This document shows, one piece after another, positions 1 through 9,734 of a DNA stretch of 64,000 nt. The position numbers were made by a program, and so were the translations under genes. Each line of letters begins with the position of its first letter. Position 1 is the first letter of the stretch. The notes beneath the pieces are model-generated. The model made no database searches. It was not told the DNA's origin and was given only the letters and a program-made list of their open reading frames with translations. The stretch lies in contig NW_006767443.1 in assembly GCF_000264995.1 (NCBI RefSeq), positions 218,656 to 282,655 on the forward strand. The letters run 5' to 3'. The DNA comes from Punctularia strigosozonata HHB-11173 SS5 (lineage: Eukaryota; Basidiomycota; Agaricomycetes; Corticiales; Punctulariaceae).

Positions 1-541
1 TCGATGCGGGCTCCACCGGACCCGGGCTATGCCTCCACAGGATCGTTCAGCCAGTGCTAGAAGCTTTCAAAGAATCATCCAGATCCTACGATTGCGTACA
101 ATGCGCGATTCTGACGTTCCTCTCCTAGGGCCGGTATCAACGATGAGACGTTTCGATGGTACTGGAGGCGGGGGATACCGCTCAAATGTGAGGGCAACCG
201 AGCAAAGAGGGTAATATGGTGGAGGCCAGGTAGGGCGCCTGGGGCCACGACTAACGACGGGACCGCCGCCGGTGCATCCCAGAATCCGTATGTAGGCTCT
301 GCATCATGGGTACCGCATACATGAGGGTGGGCGGCCACTTTACGAGGACAAAGTAGCACAAAACGCCAATCCAGCCGTATTTTATTGCGATGGGAGGTGC
401 AATATGGTAGCACCGGCCTCTCACATGCTGCTGGGATCGCGGTGCTCCCAAGTGCGCGGCGACATATTGGCTCGACCAAGCACAACAGGCTATATAATGT
501 CAAACACGTTGCTGATAGAGTTACACATAATATACCCATGT
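1..541. other. No gene recognised
   Basis: I see no convincing coding region in this edge stretch. Open frames exist on both strands but have no recognisable motif and no matching splice sites. It may hold the 3' flank of the minus-strand coiled-coil gene that ends near 542. Confidence 0.4.
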
Positions 542-1384
542 CTAGGGGGTGACCAAGGTGACGAGGCGCTCGTTCTTTGCCCTGTCGCGGCGGATCTGCA
601 TTGGTTGAGGTTCTTCCAAAGTCATTTCTCGCCAAAGTCCTGCAGCGCCAGTGAGCGCAGGTTGTGATGTCGTGTTGTTATCTTTGTCAAACGGGTTTCT
701 CAACGGCGATGCCGTGGGTTTGAGGGTGAATGCCAGCAAGGATAGGTTCCGCTTGGACACACGCGATGGCCTCCTCTGTTGGGTAGCAGTGAGCTGCAGC
801 TGCAACTGAGCATTCACACCTTCCAGACTCTGGATGTCCTTTCTGTACTGTTTGATCTGCAGATGGAAATCACAACAAGTGGGAGGCACAATGTGAATGA
901 TACACACTCCTCTGGATGCCTCTTCTTGCTGCAGCTCCACCAATCTCAATTCCGCCGTGCGTGCTTCCAGCTGTGCTGCGGCGGTAGCAATATCCTCCTC
1001 CAAACGATGGTGATCCTGTTCTTCCTACATTTAGGAAGTCAGTCCTATCACCAACCCCACTCGCACAAGCGAATCGACCTTTGAAAGCCTGATCTGCAAC
1101 AGCTCGAGCACTCTTTCATTGACACAACCCTCCAATGGCTCCTCCCTGCTCTATTCCTTGAGGATGGCCTGCGCTTGGTCGATCTGAGAAACAGATTCAG
1201 CGCCAAATTTGCGTGCACAAGGAAACATGGGTGGCCAACATTGTTGTACGCGTCCCTGGTCATGCGTCGCACGTCGAGCGCAAAGGATAGAACCTCGTTC
1301 AGAATTTCATTACCATGGTTGAGCATGCGCTCTACCAGAAGCTCAAACATTTTGTCCTGTGTTGCCCGAGCCTTATGGGTCTAA
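542..1384 (-). pseudogene. Coiled-coil hypothetical protein, 3' part
   Basis: This is the 3' half of a minus-strand gene of unknown function. A phase-0 exon opens just after an AG at 1385 and reads THKARATQDKMFELL. The following codons are rich in Glu, Gln and Leu, typical of coiled coils (ELLQIRLSKVDSL, then AAAQLEARTAELRLVEL). Two short introns fit: one of about 42 nt near 1030-1075 ending in TAAATGTAG, and one of 51 nt at 857-907. One in-frame TAG follows ILKE near 1160; a CAG to TAG change would explain it. The tail is low-complexity and ends at 542. It could be a decayed host gene or a gene carried by a transposon. Its reading phase matches the exon that ends at 8403, so the two may be one gene (see findings). 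Confidence 0.4.
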
Positions 1385-1401
1385 CATCAGATCAGCGCTG
1401 G

Positions 1402-2322
1402 TGTCAGAGTACGCGCTGGAGCTCCTAGGAGCGGCGCGGATCCCCCAGGACGGCAGTGGAGACGCTGTCGCACAAGTGTCAAGATCGGACACAGGCAAGG
1501 GGTAACAGAGTCGGAGGACCGAAGTCCGAAACGTATATACGTAGAATAGAATGAAATAGAAGGGAGGAACTCAAGAGTGAAGTCGGAGCGGAGTCGGAGA
1601 CGCGTCGGAGACGCGTCGGCGTGAAGTCGATAAGTCGGAAACGTTGGTGGAGTCGAGATCGGATGCGGACCAAGCCTAAGCTCGTGTGCTAGGCTGCTAC
1701 GCGCTCTGAGTCCGCAGGAGGAATGGAGTGAAGCTTAGTCGATATTCGAACTGACTATCTACGGTACAGTTCGACGGTTTATATGTACAAAAGAGAACAA
1801 TGGTAAAGTCGGAGATGTCGGAGATCGGAGGTGCCATTCGGCACACAAAGGGAACATACGGAGACGAGAGATATCGTATGGAACACAAAGGGAACATATC
1901 TACGGAAGAGGCGGAAAGATCGGACCGAAAGATCCGTCGCAAGCGACGGGAAACTAAAGTCTACAAAGGGAAGCTATGATGTCAGACAAAGGGAACAGGA
2001 AACAGGAAAATCGGAGTTGAATCCGTTCAAGATCTGGAACCACCGGGGCGTTGAGCCGCCGGTGGCTCGGTGCATGTGATAGGCGTATCCCGCCCTCGAC
2101 CGAAACGGGAAAGTCGGGATCGGCGTTGGTGAAGAAGTCGGCGAAGGGTCGGAGATCGGATCGGAGGAGATCGGTGTAGATCGGTGACGATCGGCGGAGC
2201 GGATCGGCGTAGGTCGGTCTGGATCAACACGTGACAACAAGGCAGGGAAGCAACTGAGAATATATACAAAGATACGAGATGAATACACATACCTGTTGCA
2301 CAAGGCAGGGAAGCAACTGAGA
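1402..2322 (+). repeat. LTR-like repeat with TCGGA-rich insert
   Basis: The stretch 1402-1478 begins TGTCAG and is about 80% identical by eye to the reverse complement of 15690-15770. Similarity resumes at 2238 with the 22-base block CAAGGCAGGGAAGCAACTGA(GA), which is duplicated at 2301-2322, and runs on to about 2290. The piece between 1479 and 2237 is absent from the other copy and is full of short TCGGA/GATCGG-type words. A TATATAG box lies at about 2353. The TG start and dispersed copies suggest a solo LTR or a similar terminal repeat, but no matching second LTR or internal region is visible, so the family is open. Confidence 0.4.
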
Positions 2323-2597
2323 GAACAAGTCTGAGTTGCTCCCTGATGCGACAGGTGACTATATAGTAGCTGAGTAATCCATCAGCAACATGAGGGATGG
2401 TCCAATGAGAGAGAGGGAGGCTCCTCGGGTGCCCGGCACGTGACCAGTGGAACGGCCTAGGAAGGCCGCGCAATGTGTGGAGGCCCTAGGAGGCCCGAAA
2501 GGATAGAAGAACGTATGGAGCTCCTAGGAGGCCCGAAAGAATAGAAGGAGCCTCCGGGAGCTCCTAGGAAACCTGAAAGGGTAAAAAGAGTGTGTGT

Positions 2598-2711
2598 CTT
2601 GGGCGGACTGCGGTCCCTCAGTCGGGCGGTGCAACCACCCGGGTGAGCCACCGTGGATGTCTGGGGAAAGCCTGTCGGCTTGGGCGTAGGCCGGGGGCGA
2701 GTGCTACGGCT
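2598..2711 (-). repeat. Ngaro split repeat B2
   Basis: This 114-base block is the 3' terminal repeat of the element and matches B1 (3017-3130) at all but about two positions. A unique 184-base spacer separates it from A2. Confidence 0.85.
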
Positions 2712-2895
2712 TGCCCCGCTCGGCCCACTGGGCAAGCTCACCTGGGTAGTCAACGATCCTGACTCGAGACGCGCGACTGGCCACGAGGCTATGTGGCGCG
2801 GCGTAGCTATAGTCACCCGCAGGGTGTAGACATCTTTGTTCCTACGACTACTGGTGTAAACTAGTCTTGTTAATAAAGGGAGAGGAGGGCGGGAC

Positions 2896-3015
2896 GAGAA
2901 AAACAGCCCGTGGGGCTCCACCTCGGATGAGAGCGAAGGCAAACAGCCAGCAAGGCGACCTCCACCTCCCAAGAATTTGCACCGCCGCACGTGACCTCCG
3001 CTCCGGTGCGTCCCC
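2896..3015 (-). repeat. Ngaro split repeat A2
   Basis: This 120-base block matches A1 (8200-8319) with 7 substitutions and no gap. Six of the seven differences are transitions. It abuts B1, as expected for split direct repeats. Confidence 0.9.
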
Positions 3016-3016
3016 T

Positions 3017-3130
3017 CTTGGGCGGACTGTGGTCCCTCAGTCGGGCGGTGCAACCACCCGGGTGAGCCACCGTGGATGTCTGGGGAAAGCCTGTCGGCTT
3101 GGGCGTAGGCCGGTGGCGAGTGCTACGGCT
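3017..3130 (-). repeat. Ngaro split repeat B1
   Basis: This is the internal copy of the B repeat, almost identical to B2. It overlaps the 3' end of the recombinase reading frame and is followed at once by A2. Confidence 0.85.
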
Positions 3131-4367
3131 CGCCCAGACCACAACCAGACGGAGTGCGAGCACCCGGCTCACCCGAAACCTGCTGTCGTGGTCTCCGACG
3201 GTACTGGCGCGGCCTGTCCGAGGGAAGGAGTTGCATGTGAGGGGAGAGAATGCCCTCCACTACGCGCCAGTAGCGCAGGAACGCGTCTGAGGCCCACCGG
3301 CTGGCTTTCTTGATAATGTCGGGCGAAACGCCTGCCAGCAGAAGCTCGGTCGTGCCTCCGATTCGGAAGGAGTGGCCCGTGAACCTCGGGAGTCCGGCCT
3401 GAGACCATATGGCGTTGCATCTCCTCATGAAAAATCTTCGAGTGAGGGGCCGAGAACCGAAGGAGGTCTTGTAGGCGAAGAGGTGACTGGAATTCGACGG
3501 GCCATTCCAATAGAGGTGATGGCGGAGAGCCCGGATTGGGTCAGACGATCCCTGTTGGCTCAGGATGACCACGTCTTCTCCTCGACTGAACTTCGTTTTT
3601 GTCGACGGAAGGTGGATGATATGTGAAGGGGAAGACGGGGAGGGGATGGCGAAGTCGGCGCGCTTGGGAACCCTTTGAACGGCCGCTGGAGTCGTTGACG
3701 CCAGGAGGATCTCCCCCAGACAACACTGGCCCCAGAAGGCCACGCACGCGGCCGCGAAAATGGCCATATCGACGTGGTCGGAGAGGTCAAGACCGGAACG
3801 CAGTATCCGGAGCATGTTTCGGTTGACTGGGAGGCGGGGCGTGCGGAACGAGGAACTTGGCCGCCTGTTCTCGACTCCGTTTAGGACATAGCTCAGCTGT
3901 TTTCCGCCTTTCCATTCTGCATTCTGTGCGACGTGCCATGCCTTGAGACCCGCCAACGAGTTCCTCGCCGTGCTGCCCGCGTGTATGCCCTCGCTCGAAG
4001 CGGCGAAGGCACACAGAACCAGCTCTTCTGCTGGCAGCCAGAAACGCGGGTGAACTCTCTCTTTTTTGCAAAACTTCACGAACCAATTGACAGCGCCATT
4101 GTATCCCTTCAAGGTTGAGGGAGCCCATCCATGTCGTAGGGCCTTCGCCAAATGGGCCTCCGTCCTCCGGGAGAACTTGATGCTCTTTGGATTATGTAGC
4201 CGCGCTAACGGAGACTTCGTGTCCGGGAGAACAAAATGGTCGATGGTCTGGAGTGGATTGCGCCTGGGGCCCTTAGTCCCATTCAGTTTGTTGGCAAGTG
4301 TGGTGGTCGCGGATGAAGTGCGCATGCCCGCTTGATGCGGCTGGAGGTCTCTATTCGTGCCGTACAT
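3123..4367 (-). mobile_element. Tyrosine recombinase of the Ngaro element
   Basis: This is a 414-residue frame inside the retrotransposon fossil. Residues about 70-130 look like the core-binding SAM-like domain (WAPSTLKGYNGAVNWFVKFC). The catalytic part follows, with the GHSFR box near residue 340 (HxxR) and a Tyr in the FLRYWR segment, as in phage-type integrases. In this order the recombinase inserts a circular DNA intermediate in place of a DDE integrase. Along its length this part looks whole. Confidence 0.85.
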
Positions 4368-4436
4368 ATTCTATTGAGTTTCTACGGGATCATGTCCAAT
4401 AAAGGCTTTCAGGGACTCTGCGGACTCTGAACTAAA

Positions 4437-5984
4437 TCACGGATACAAAGCGGAAGTTTGAAGGACAGGCTTGTGCGTGGCGAATCTGGCGGTGGGACGC
4501 CTCTCGATGGAGCGTCCACCTTGTTCTGCTGACGGCACGTACTCAGAGATGACCCAGATGTTGTGTTTGCGCATGAGGGCGACCACTCTCTGCAGTACCC
4601 GGTTCTGCTCTACGTTCCTCGACTTCCCAGCCTCCAAGGCCCCGATGACGCCTTGGTTATCTGATTTCATCACCAGTTTGGCGTCTGAAATCCTGACTGC
4701 GATCGCGAGTCTCAGGCCTAACTCCACTGCGACCATCTCCCCCCAACCTATGTCGTGGCCGTCCGATTTCCAGCCCGACGAGAACCACCATGCCTCCCAC
4801 GAGCCATCGATGACCACTCCGACACTATACGATGTCGACACATCTACCCATAGGGCGCACGATGAGGTGACTTGTGGCTGGAGTAAAGTGCTGCCGCAGT
4901 CTGAGTGCTGGAGCCGTGTCGTCCAAAACATGATATCTTCCAGTACGTGTGCGTTGGGTTTCTTCCTGGCGAACCAAGAGAGCGAATGATGGAAGGAGCT
5001 TGCAAATTTTGAGATGTGAACCAGCCACGATCTTCCATCGGGGACGGCCAAGCTGCAGTTTACCAAGGTGCCGAGCACTCGTTCTACCTCCTTCCTCATA
5101 AAGGATGCTCCTGGTTTCCATGCCTCCAGTCTGCCCAGATAACGGGTCTTCTTGTCATCCGGGATCAATACCCGCTTCTTGGTCAGGTTCCACACGAACC
5201 CCAAGTACCTGAAACACGTTGCAAAGTCGTGCATCTTGGACGCTTTCCACGGCCAGCCCAAGGTGTCCGCCAGTTCCCCGATCTCCGCAAGACTGAGCTT
5301 GTAGACATAATTCCCTTCTGCGTCACTGCTCACCGGGTAGCGGAAGAAGGCAAAATCATTGACCCACTTTTTCAGCGCGTCGACCCCTGTTGCTGCGTAT
5401 ATAGCCACCATGCAGTCCGCGATGCGCCCCCACACGCCCGGGGAACTGGCTGGACTGAACGGCACGTTATGGTCTATCCAGTATTGGTCACGCCAGTGAA
5501 CCAAGAAGTGTCGCTGTTGCTCGGGGCAGATTGGAATGCACCAAAAGGCCGAGTCAACGTCTAGGGTTGCGACTTGCATCCCCGGTGGGGCGTCCATGAC
5601 CAACAAGGCCATTTCAGAAAACGATCCCCATTCGCATTGGAAGGCGTCCGTATCTATTTCGCTATTCACGGACGCTCGTGATGGGTCGTCCTGGGGAAAC
5701 AAGAAGTCTTGTATCATCCTCATTTCTTCCGTTCCTGCTTTCGGGACTGCCCCCAATGGGGACATTCAAAAGGGCCCGATCAACGCCTCCAACCGCGATT
5801 TTGAGAACGGGCCCGTGTATCTGCCGGCTCTTCTCTCCTTGATGATATAAGCGTCAATGGCTTCGCTATTCTCCAGCGCCGAACGATGATTAGGAGGATC
5901 GTAAGATTCTGAAACTATTGACGTAACGCCCATGTTGAATCCGTGTAAAATGTTAAATACTATGTTGCCGAACTTGTCTTGCAA
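4437..5984 (-). mobile_element. Reverse transcriptase and RNase H of the Ngaro element
   Basis: The reverse transcriptase lies upstream (SPLGAVPKAG, then ATLDVDSAFWCIPI) and RNase H downstream (CALWVDVSTSYSVGVVI, then MKSDNQGVIGALEAG). The order RT-RH-YR on one strand is that of DIRS-order elements. This part is broken in the fossil copy. Confidence 0.85.
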
Positions 5985-6048
5985 GCCGTAAGTCTTGAGT
6001 GCCTCGTCCCAGCGACGCGCTACAAATGGGGTGACGATCGGAAATATC

Positions 6049-8175
6049 TCAGGCGACGACGGCGCACAACTGCGCTCTGGGGTTGACGCCTCCGCAAAGT
6101 GAGCATCTATGGTCGCCTTTCAGACAATAACCGGCGTATTTCCTCGAGCATCCTCCCGCCATGTTGAAGAAGAAGCAGTACTGCCTCCCTTTGACATTGC
6201 GAACTGTGCGGTTGTCGCCTCTGATGAGGACGAGCAGCTGGCCATTGACGAGTGAGTCCGCTCTGCAGGACAACACTCTGTGTCCTTTGCCGCCGCAGAC
6301 GAAACACCTGGAGTCGATGGTCTTGGGTACAAATGGCTGCGCTCGTCCGGCCGAGGCCTTCGGTGCCTGTTCCACTCTCGTGCCTGCGCTCCGTGTCGCG
6401 TTTTGGGTCTGAAAGGGCTGGAGGGAAGCCATAACTTGGGCTTTGATGTACGCCAGCTCGATCTTCCTCCAAATGTTCCTGTGGAACGTGCCCGGATCGA
6501 TCCCTTCCAGGTGACATCGTCGCCGGACTTTTGCATTGTAGGCCAGCCATAGGGACCAGTTCTCGGACGTAGCCCCGTCCGTGCGGCATATTCGCTCGAA
6601 GTGCTTCTTCCAGCGCGGATAATCCGCTTGGAAGTAAACCTTGATGAGCTGTAACAGGCGTTTCCAGGCCTGGTACCATTTGCCAAACGACAGCTTCAGC
6701 TCGCCGGCCGACGGAAGGATCTTCTCCGCCTGTATGAGACCTTTGGTAGGATCAACGGCGTACATGTCTGTCATGAGCGAAGACGTATTGCATCCGTATT
6801 CGGCGACGGCTTTGTCGGTGAGATAGTTCAATGGGATGTGAGACGTCCACCCTTCTTGGAACTTTTTGTGAATGGGGTCTGGAATCGAGTAGCAATCCAC
6901 TTTCGCTTGTCTGCCCTTGATTAGCTGAGGGCGACGCGGGCCTCTGGACACCTGCTGGACTAGATGTGTTGGCCCACTGGCTGCCCGATGGTGGCCACCC
7001 CTATGATACCCGTGGCGCCGTACTCGGCTTCTCGGGCGTCCAGGATTTGCTCGTTGGACGCTGAACGAACTGCTTGCCGATGATCCGTCGGATTCTGACC
7101 CGGACGAGGAATCCCTGTCCTCCGATGATGAGGGTGACCAGCCATGCCTGCCTGAGGAGCTTACTCCTTCGTCATCCTCGCTTTCCTGGTCCCGACTCCT
7201 TGGGCTATGCGAATGTCTCCGACGCCTCTTCCTCCTCCTTGAGGGCGAGCGACGAGCGTGCCGTCTACCTCGTTGTGAATCCTCCCGGGGTCTCTTCCTC
7301 AGGCGTTCTACGGAGTGGTCCCAAGACTGAAGACTCCCTGAACTGGCGAGCCGCCTGGACTGTCCGCTCCCGTCGCCAACGAGCGTACGCTCACTCCGGG
7401 ATGAGGTAGTCGGTGGGGTGGGGGGTTGTGAACCATCTGTGTGAGCATCAGCATTGAGCCCTATGGCCTTCAGGCTGAGTGTAGACCCTGAAACCGAGGG
7501 GGAAGAAGGGCCCTATGGCCGAGTGCTTACACCCCTATGGGTGGGCGGCTGATGACCCTATGGTCTACCTGCTGCCTATGCAAGACGGGGGAAGGAGGCA
7601 ATCCTATGATTGCCCCTCTCGACGGACAATGGGGAAGGGACGGGACGTGGAAGGACCGCAGGGGAAGGGGGGGGAGACCTATGTCCATAGCAAGGTAGTG
7701 TCCTCACCTGGGTCCTCTGAGGGTGGCGGGAGCTGCACTCCATCGTCTTCTCCGTTGGGATCTGTGTCCGAGGGCGCCGACGTGTCCCCTTCTGCCGACT
7801 CGACTTCCCTTGGATCGCTCTCTCTCGACTCCGACACTTCACTCTCTGCCCGGTTGTCAGGTTGGCCGCCCTCGGAGTCTCCGGGTTCCCCTTGGTCGCT
7901 GCGGATGCCGTGGAAGGAGGGGCCGATGCATTTGATGCTTCATCGATGCTATCGGCCAGTTCTTGTCTGGTGAAGAGTGCCCTATAATCTGGGTGCTCCC
8001 TGTAGAATCGGAAGTCAGCTAGCAGATGCTGCCGGACGCGGGCCTTGAGAACTGAGACCGTGCCTTCACCGTTTATTCCAAGATGCTCTGCCAGTCTCTG
8101 GAGTTCATCCTTGCGCATTGACGAGAGACGTTTACTGAAGAGCGGAGCCCTCTCCTCCCAAGGAGGCATTGCCAA
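6049..8175 (-). mobile_element. Gag-like region of the Ngaro element
   Basis: The 5' end encodes a SAP-like helix pair (MRKDELQRLAEHLGINGEGT), and the 3' end a CCHC zinc knuckle (CFVCGGKGHRVLSC) plus a second Cys pair near the C-terminus. Between them is a low-complexity stretch with repeated CCCTATGG words near 7460-7560. Nucleic-acid-binding Gag proteins with a terminal zinc knuckle are usual in Ngaro elements. The region is broken. Confidence 0.65.
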
Positions 8176-8199
8176 ACTGAAGAGTAATAGATTGGATAT

Positions 8200-8319
8200 G
8201 AGAAAAACAGCCTGTGGGGCTCCACCTCAGATGAGAGAGAAGGCGAACAGCCAGCAAGGCGACCTCCGCCTCCCAAGAATTTGCACCGCCGCACGTGACC
8301 TCCACTCCGGTGCATCCCC
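8200..8319 (-). repeat. Ngaro split repeat A1 (5' end of element)
   Basis: This is the 5' terminal repeat of the minus-strand element, matching A2 at 2896-3015. The host-like sequence beyond 8320 is the intron of the interrupted coiled-coil gene. Confidence 0.9.
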
Positions 8320-8403
8320 GGGAATGTGGGGAAACAGGGAAAGACGAGTACTGGAGGCGTGCCATGACAGTTGGGTCGTTTCCAGTAGCCAGGCCCAACA
8401 ACT

Positions 8404-8832
8404 TACTTTCAATATGCGGGTGCTTAGGACTTCGACAGCCTTCCTATTGGGTTCTTCAGACATCTCAGCTATCACATTCATTAGTTCGTCAATCTGTTTC
8501 TTATGGGCCTGTGAAAATGTCAGTACGCATGGCACGACTGGTCGAATAATACATGACCATCATGTCGAAGCTTGCTACCATATGCACCTATGCTATCTCT
8601 CGCTCTCTGAGGGTCTCGTCCCACGTGTCTTGCCATTTCCGTAGCATAACAGCCACAGCATCTGTCCCGGGATCCTGTAGGACAGTTGTTTGACGGTACA
8701 TGGGGTGGGGACACAAGTCACGAATGGACTCACGTCTATGTCGACGTCCTCCACATCCTGATCGTCCATATTGCAATATCTTTTGCGCCACTTGGAGGCG
8801 GCAAGGTGTGAGTGTGCGCTCAGGAGATCCAT
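8404..8832 (-). pseudogene. Coiled-coil hypothetical protein, 5' part
   Basis: This is the 5' half of a minus-strand gene of unknown function. A start at 8832 opens MDLLSAHSHLAASKWRKRYC and runs through an acidic DDQDVEDVDID. A good intron follows (GTGAGT..CTACAG, roughly 8677-8734), then an exon reading DPGTDAVAVMLRKWQDTWDE. The next donor, AG|GTGCAT, is preceded by an in-frame TAG that a CAG to TAG change would explain. A last exon after TTTTCACAG encodes AHKKQIDELMNVIAEM and ends at a perfect GTAAGT donor at 8403. No acceptor follows before the Ngaro element begins at 8319. A longer overlapping frame from 9013 is an alternative start. The nonsense codon suggests decay. Confidence 0.4.
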
Positions 8833-9013
8833 AATGATAATCCCACGGGACGCGCAACTGGATCAAATAGTGCACGCGGATCCGGGGGTCCGCAGGCAGG
8901 CACAGAGAATGCGAACTCCGCAACACGCTCCCAACACGTGCTGATCCATGAGGGAAGGGAGACTCGAGGATGATGGGTGTGTTAGACAGCACGAGAAGGT
9001 GGTCAGTGACCAC

Positions 9014-9734
9014 TATGCCCTGCTAGAAACAGATATAATGAAGCATGCGGAAACCAGCCCCACAGCACATCAAGTCATTCCCGTTCCCAGACACAGACTT
9101 GGAAGATGGGCCGCAACCGCATTGCAATCATGCCTTCCAGAGATGTGAGCTTGGTTTCTCTATGGTGCATTTCCGCTCATCCCAGGTACAGATGAGAGAG
9201 CTCCGAATTTGCAGCCGCCTATACGTGGGCAGCAATACCGCACCCTGAGGGGTGACCGTTCTTGTCCGCGAAAGACACCATCAACCGTCACATCGCTACC
9301 CCATACCGGAAAGTGTTCTCAATTCTGGCAATGTTCAACCTTATGTGCACGATATCGTTGTGCATCTCGAAATCAGGAGCCGCGTCCACCGAATTTTACT
9401 ATTCTTCAACAGACACAAGAGACTGCCCGCGAATCAATCCTTGCCTAGAGGATGTCGTCCCGAATACAAAGGCGACCTCTTAGCCATGCGGTTATCTGCC
9501 CACACCCCCAGAAGCCCTGTCAACATGAGAGCAGGAGCCTGGAGGGTTGCAGACGAAGCCATGCAACAGTAAGTGCATTGCGTCAGTTTACGAAATACCA
9601 GACACGCTGACTTTGCAGTAGATTCACCCTTTACCGATTGACCTGGCTGAATTGTCAAAGATTTGCAGCAGAGATATGGCTCTAATAGTGCTCTATGTAC
9701 ATATTGCAATGTATAAAAATACTTCCAATAAAAT
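9014..9734. other. No gene recognised
   Basis: This stretch lies between the coiled-coil gene and the hypothetical pseudogene. I see only short frames without motifs and no clear promoter. Confidence 0.35.

Larger units (their letters stand above)
2598..8319 (-). mobile_element. Ngaro-type tyrosine-recombinase retrotransposon (DIRS order), fossil
   Basis: This is a YR retrotransposon fossil read on the minus strand. Its parts in order are repeat A1 (8200-8319), a Gag-like region (6049-8175), reverse transcriptase plus RNase H (4437-5984), tyrosine recombinase (3123-4367), then repeats B1 (3017-3130), A2 (2896-3015) and B2 (2598-2711). Split direct repeats ordered A1-ORFs-B1-A2-B2 are the hallmark of the Ngaro/PAT branch; no LTRs and no integrase are present. 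A1 and A2 differ at 7 of 120 positions (about 94% identity), B1 and B2 at about 2 of 114. It is therefore neither brand new nor ancient. The copy is broken, with roughly two to four breaks, mainly in the Gag and RT parts. It sits between two halves of a host coiled-coil gene and beside an LTR-like repeat. Confidence 0.85.

Noticed and set aside
75-635. 186-codon minus-strand frame
   Set aside because: No recognisable motif, odd composition, and overlap with the better supported tail of the coiled-coil gene.
7400-7560. Clustered CCCTATGG words as a possible satellite or CRISPR-like array
   Set aside because: Spacing is irregular and the words lie inside the Gag-like region of the retroelement fossil. 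CRISPR arrays are not expected in a fungal nucleus.
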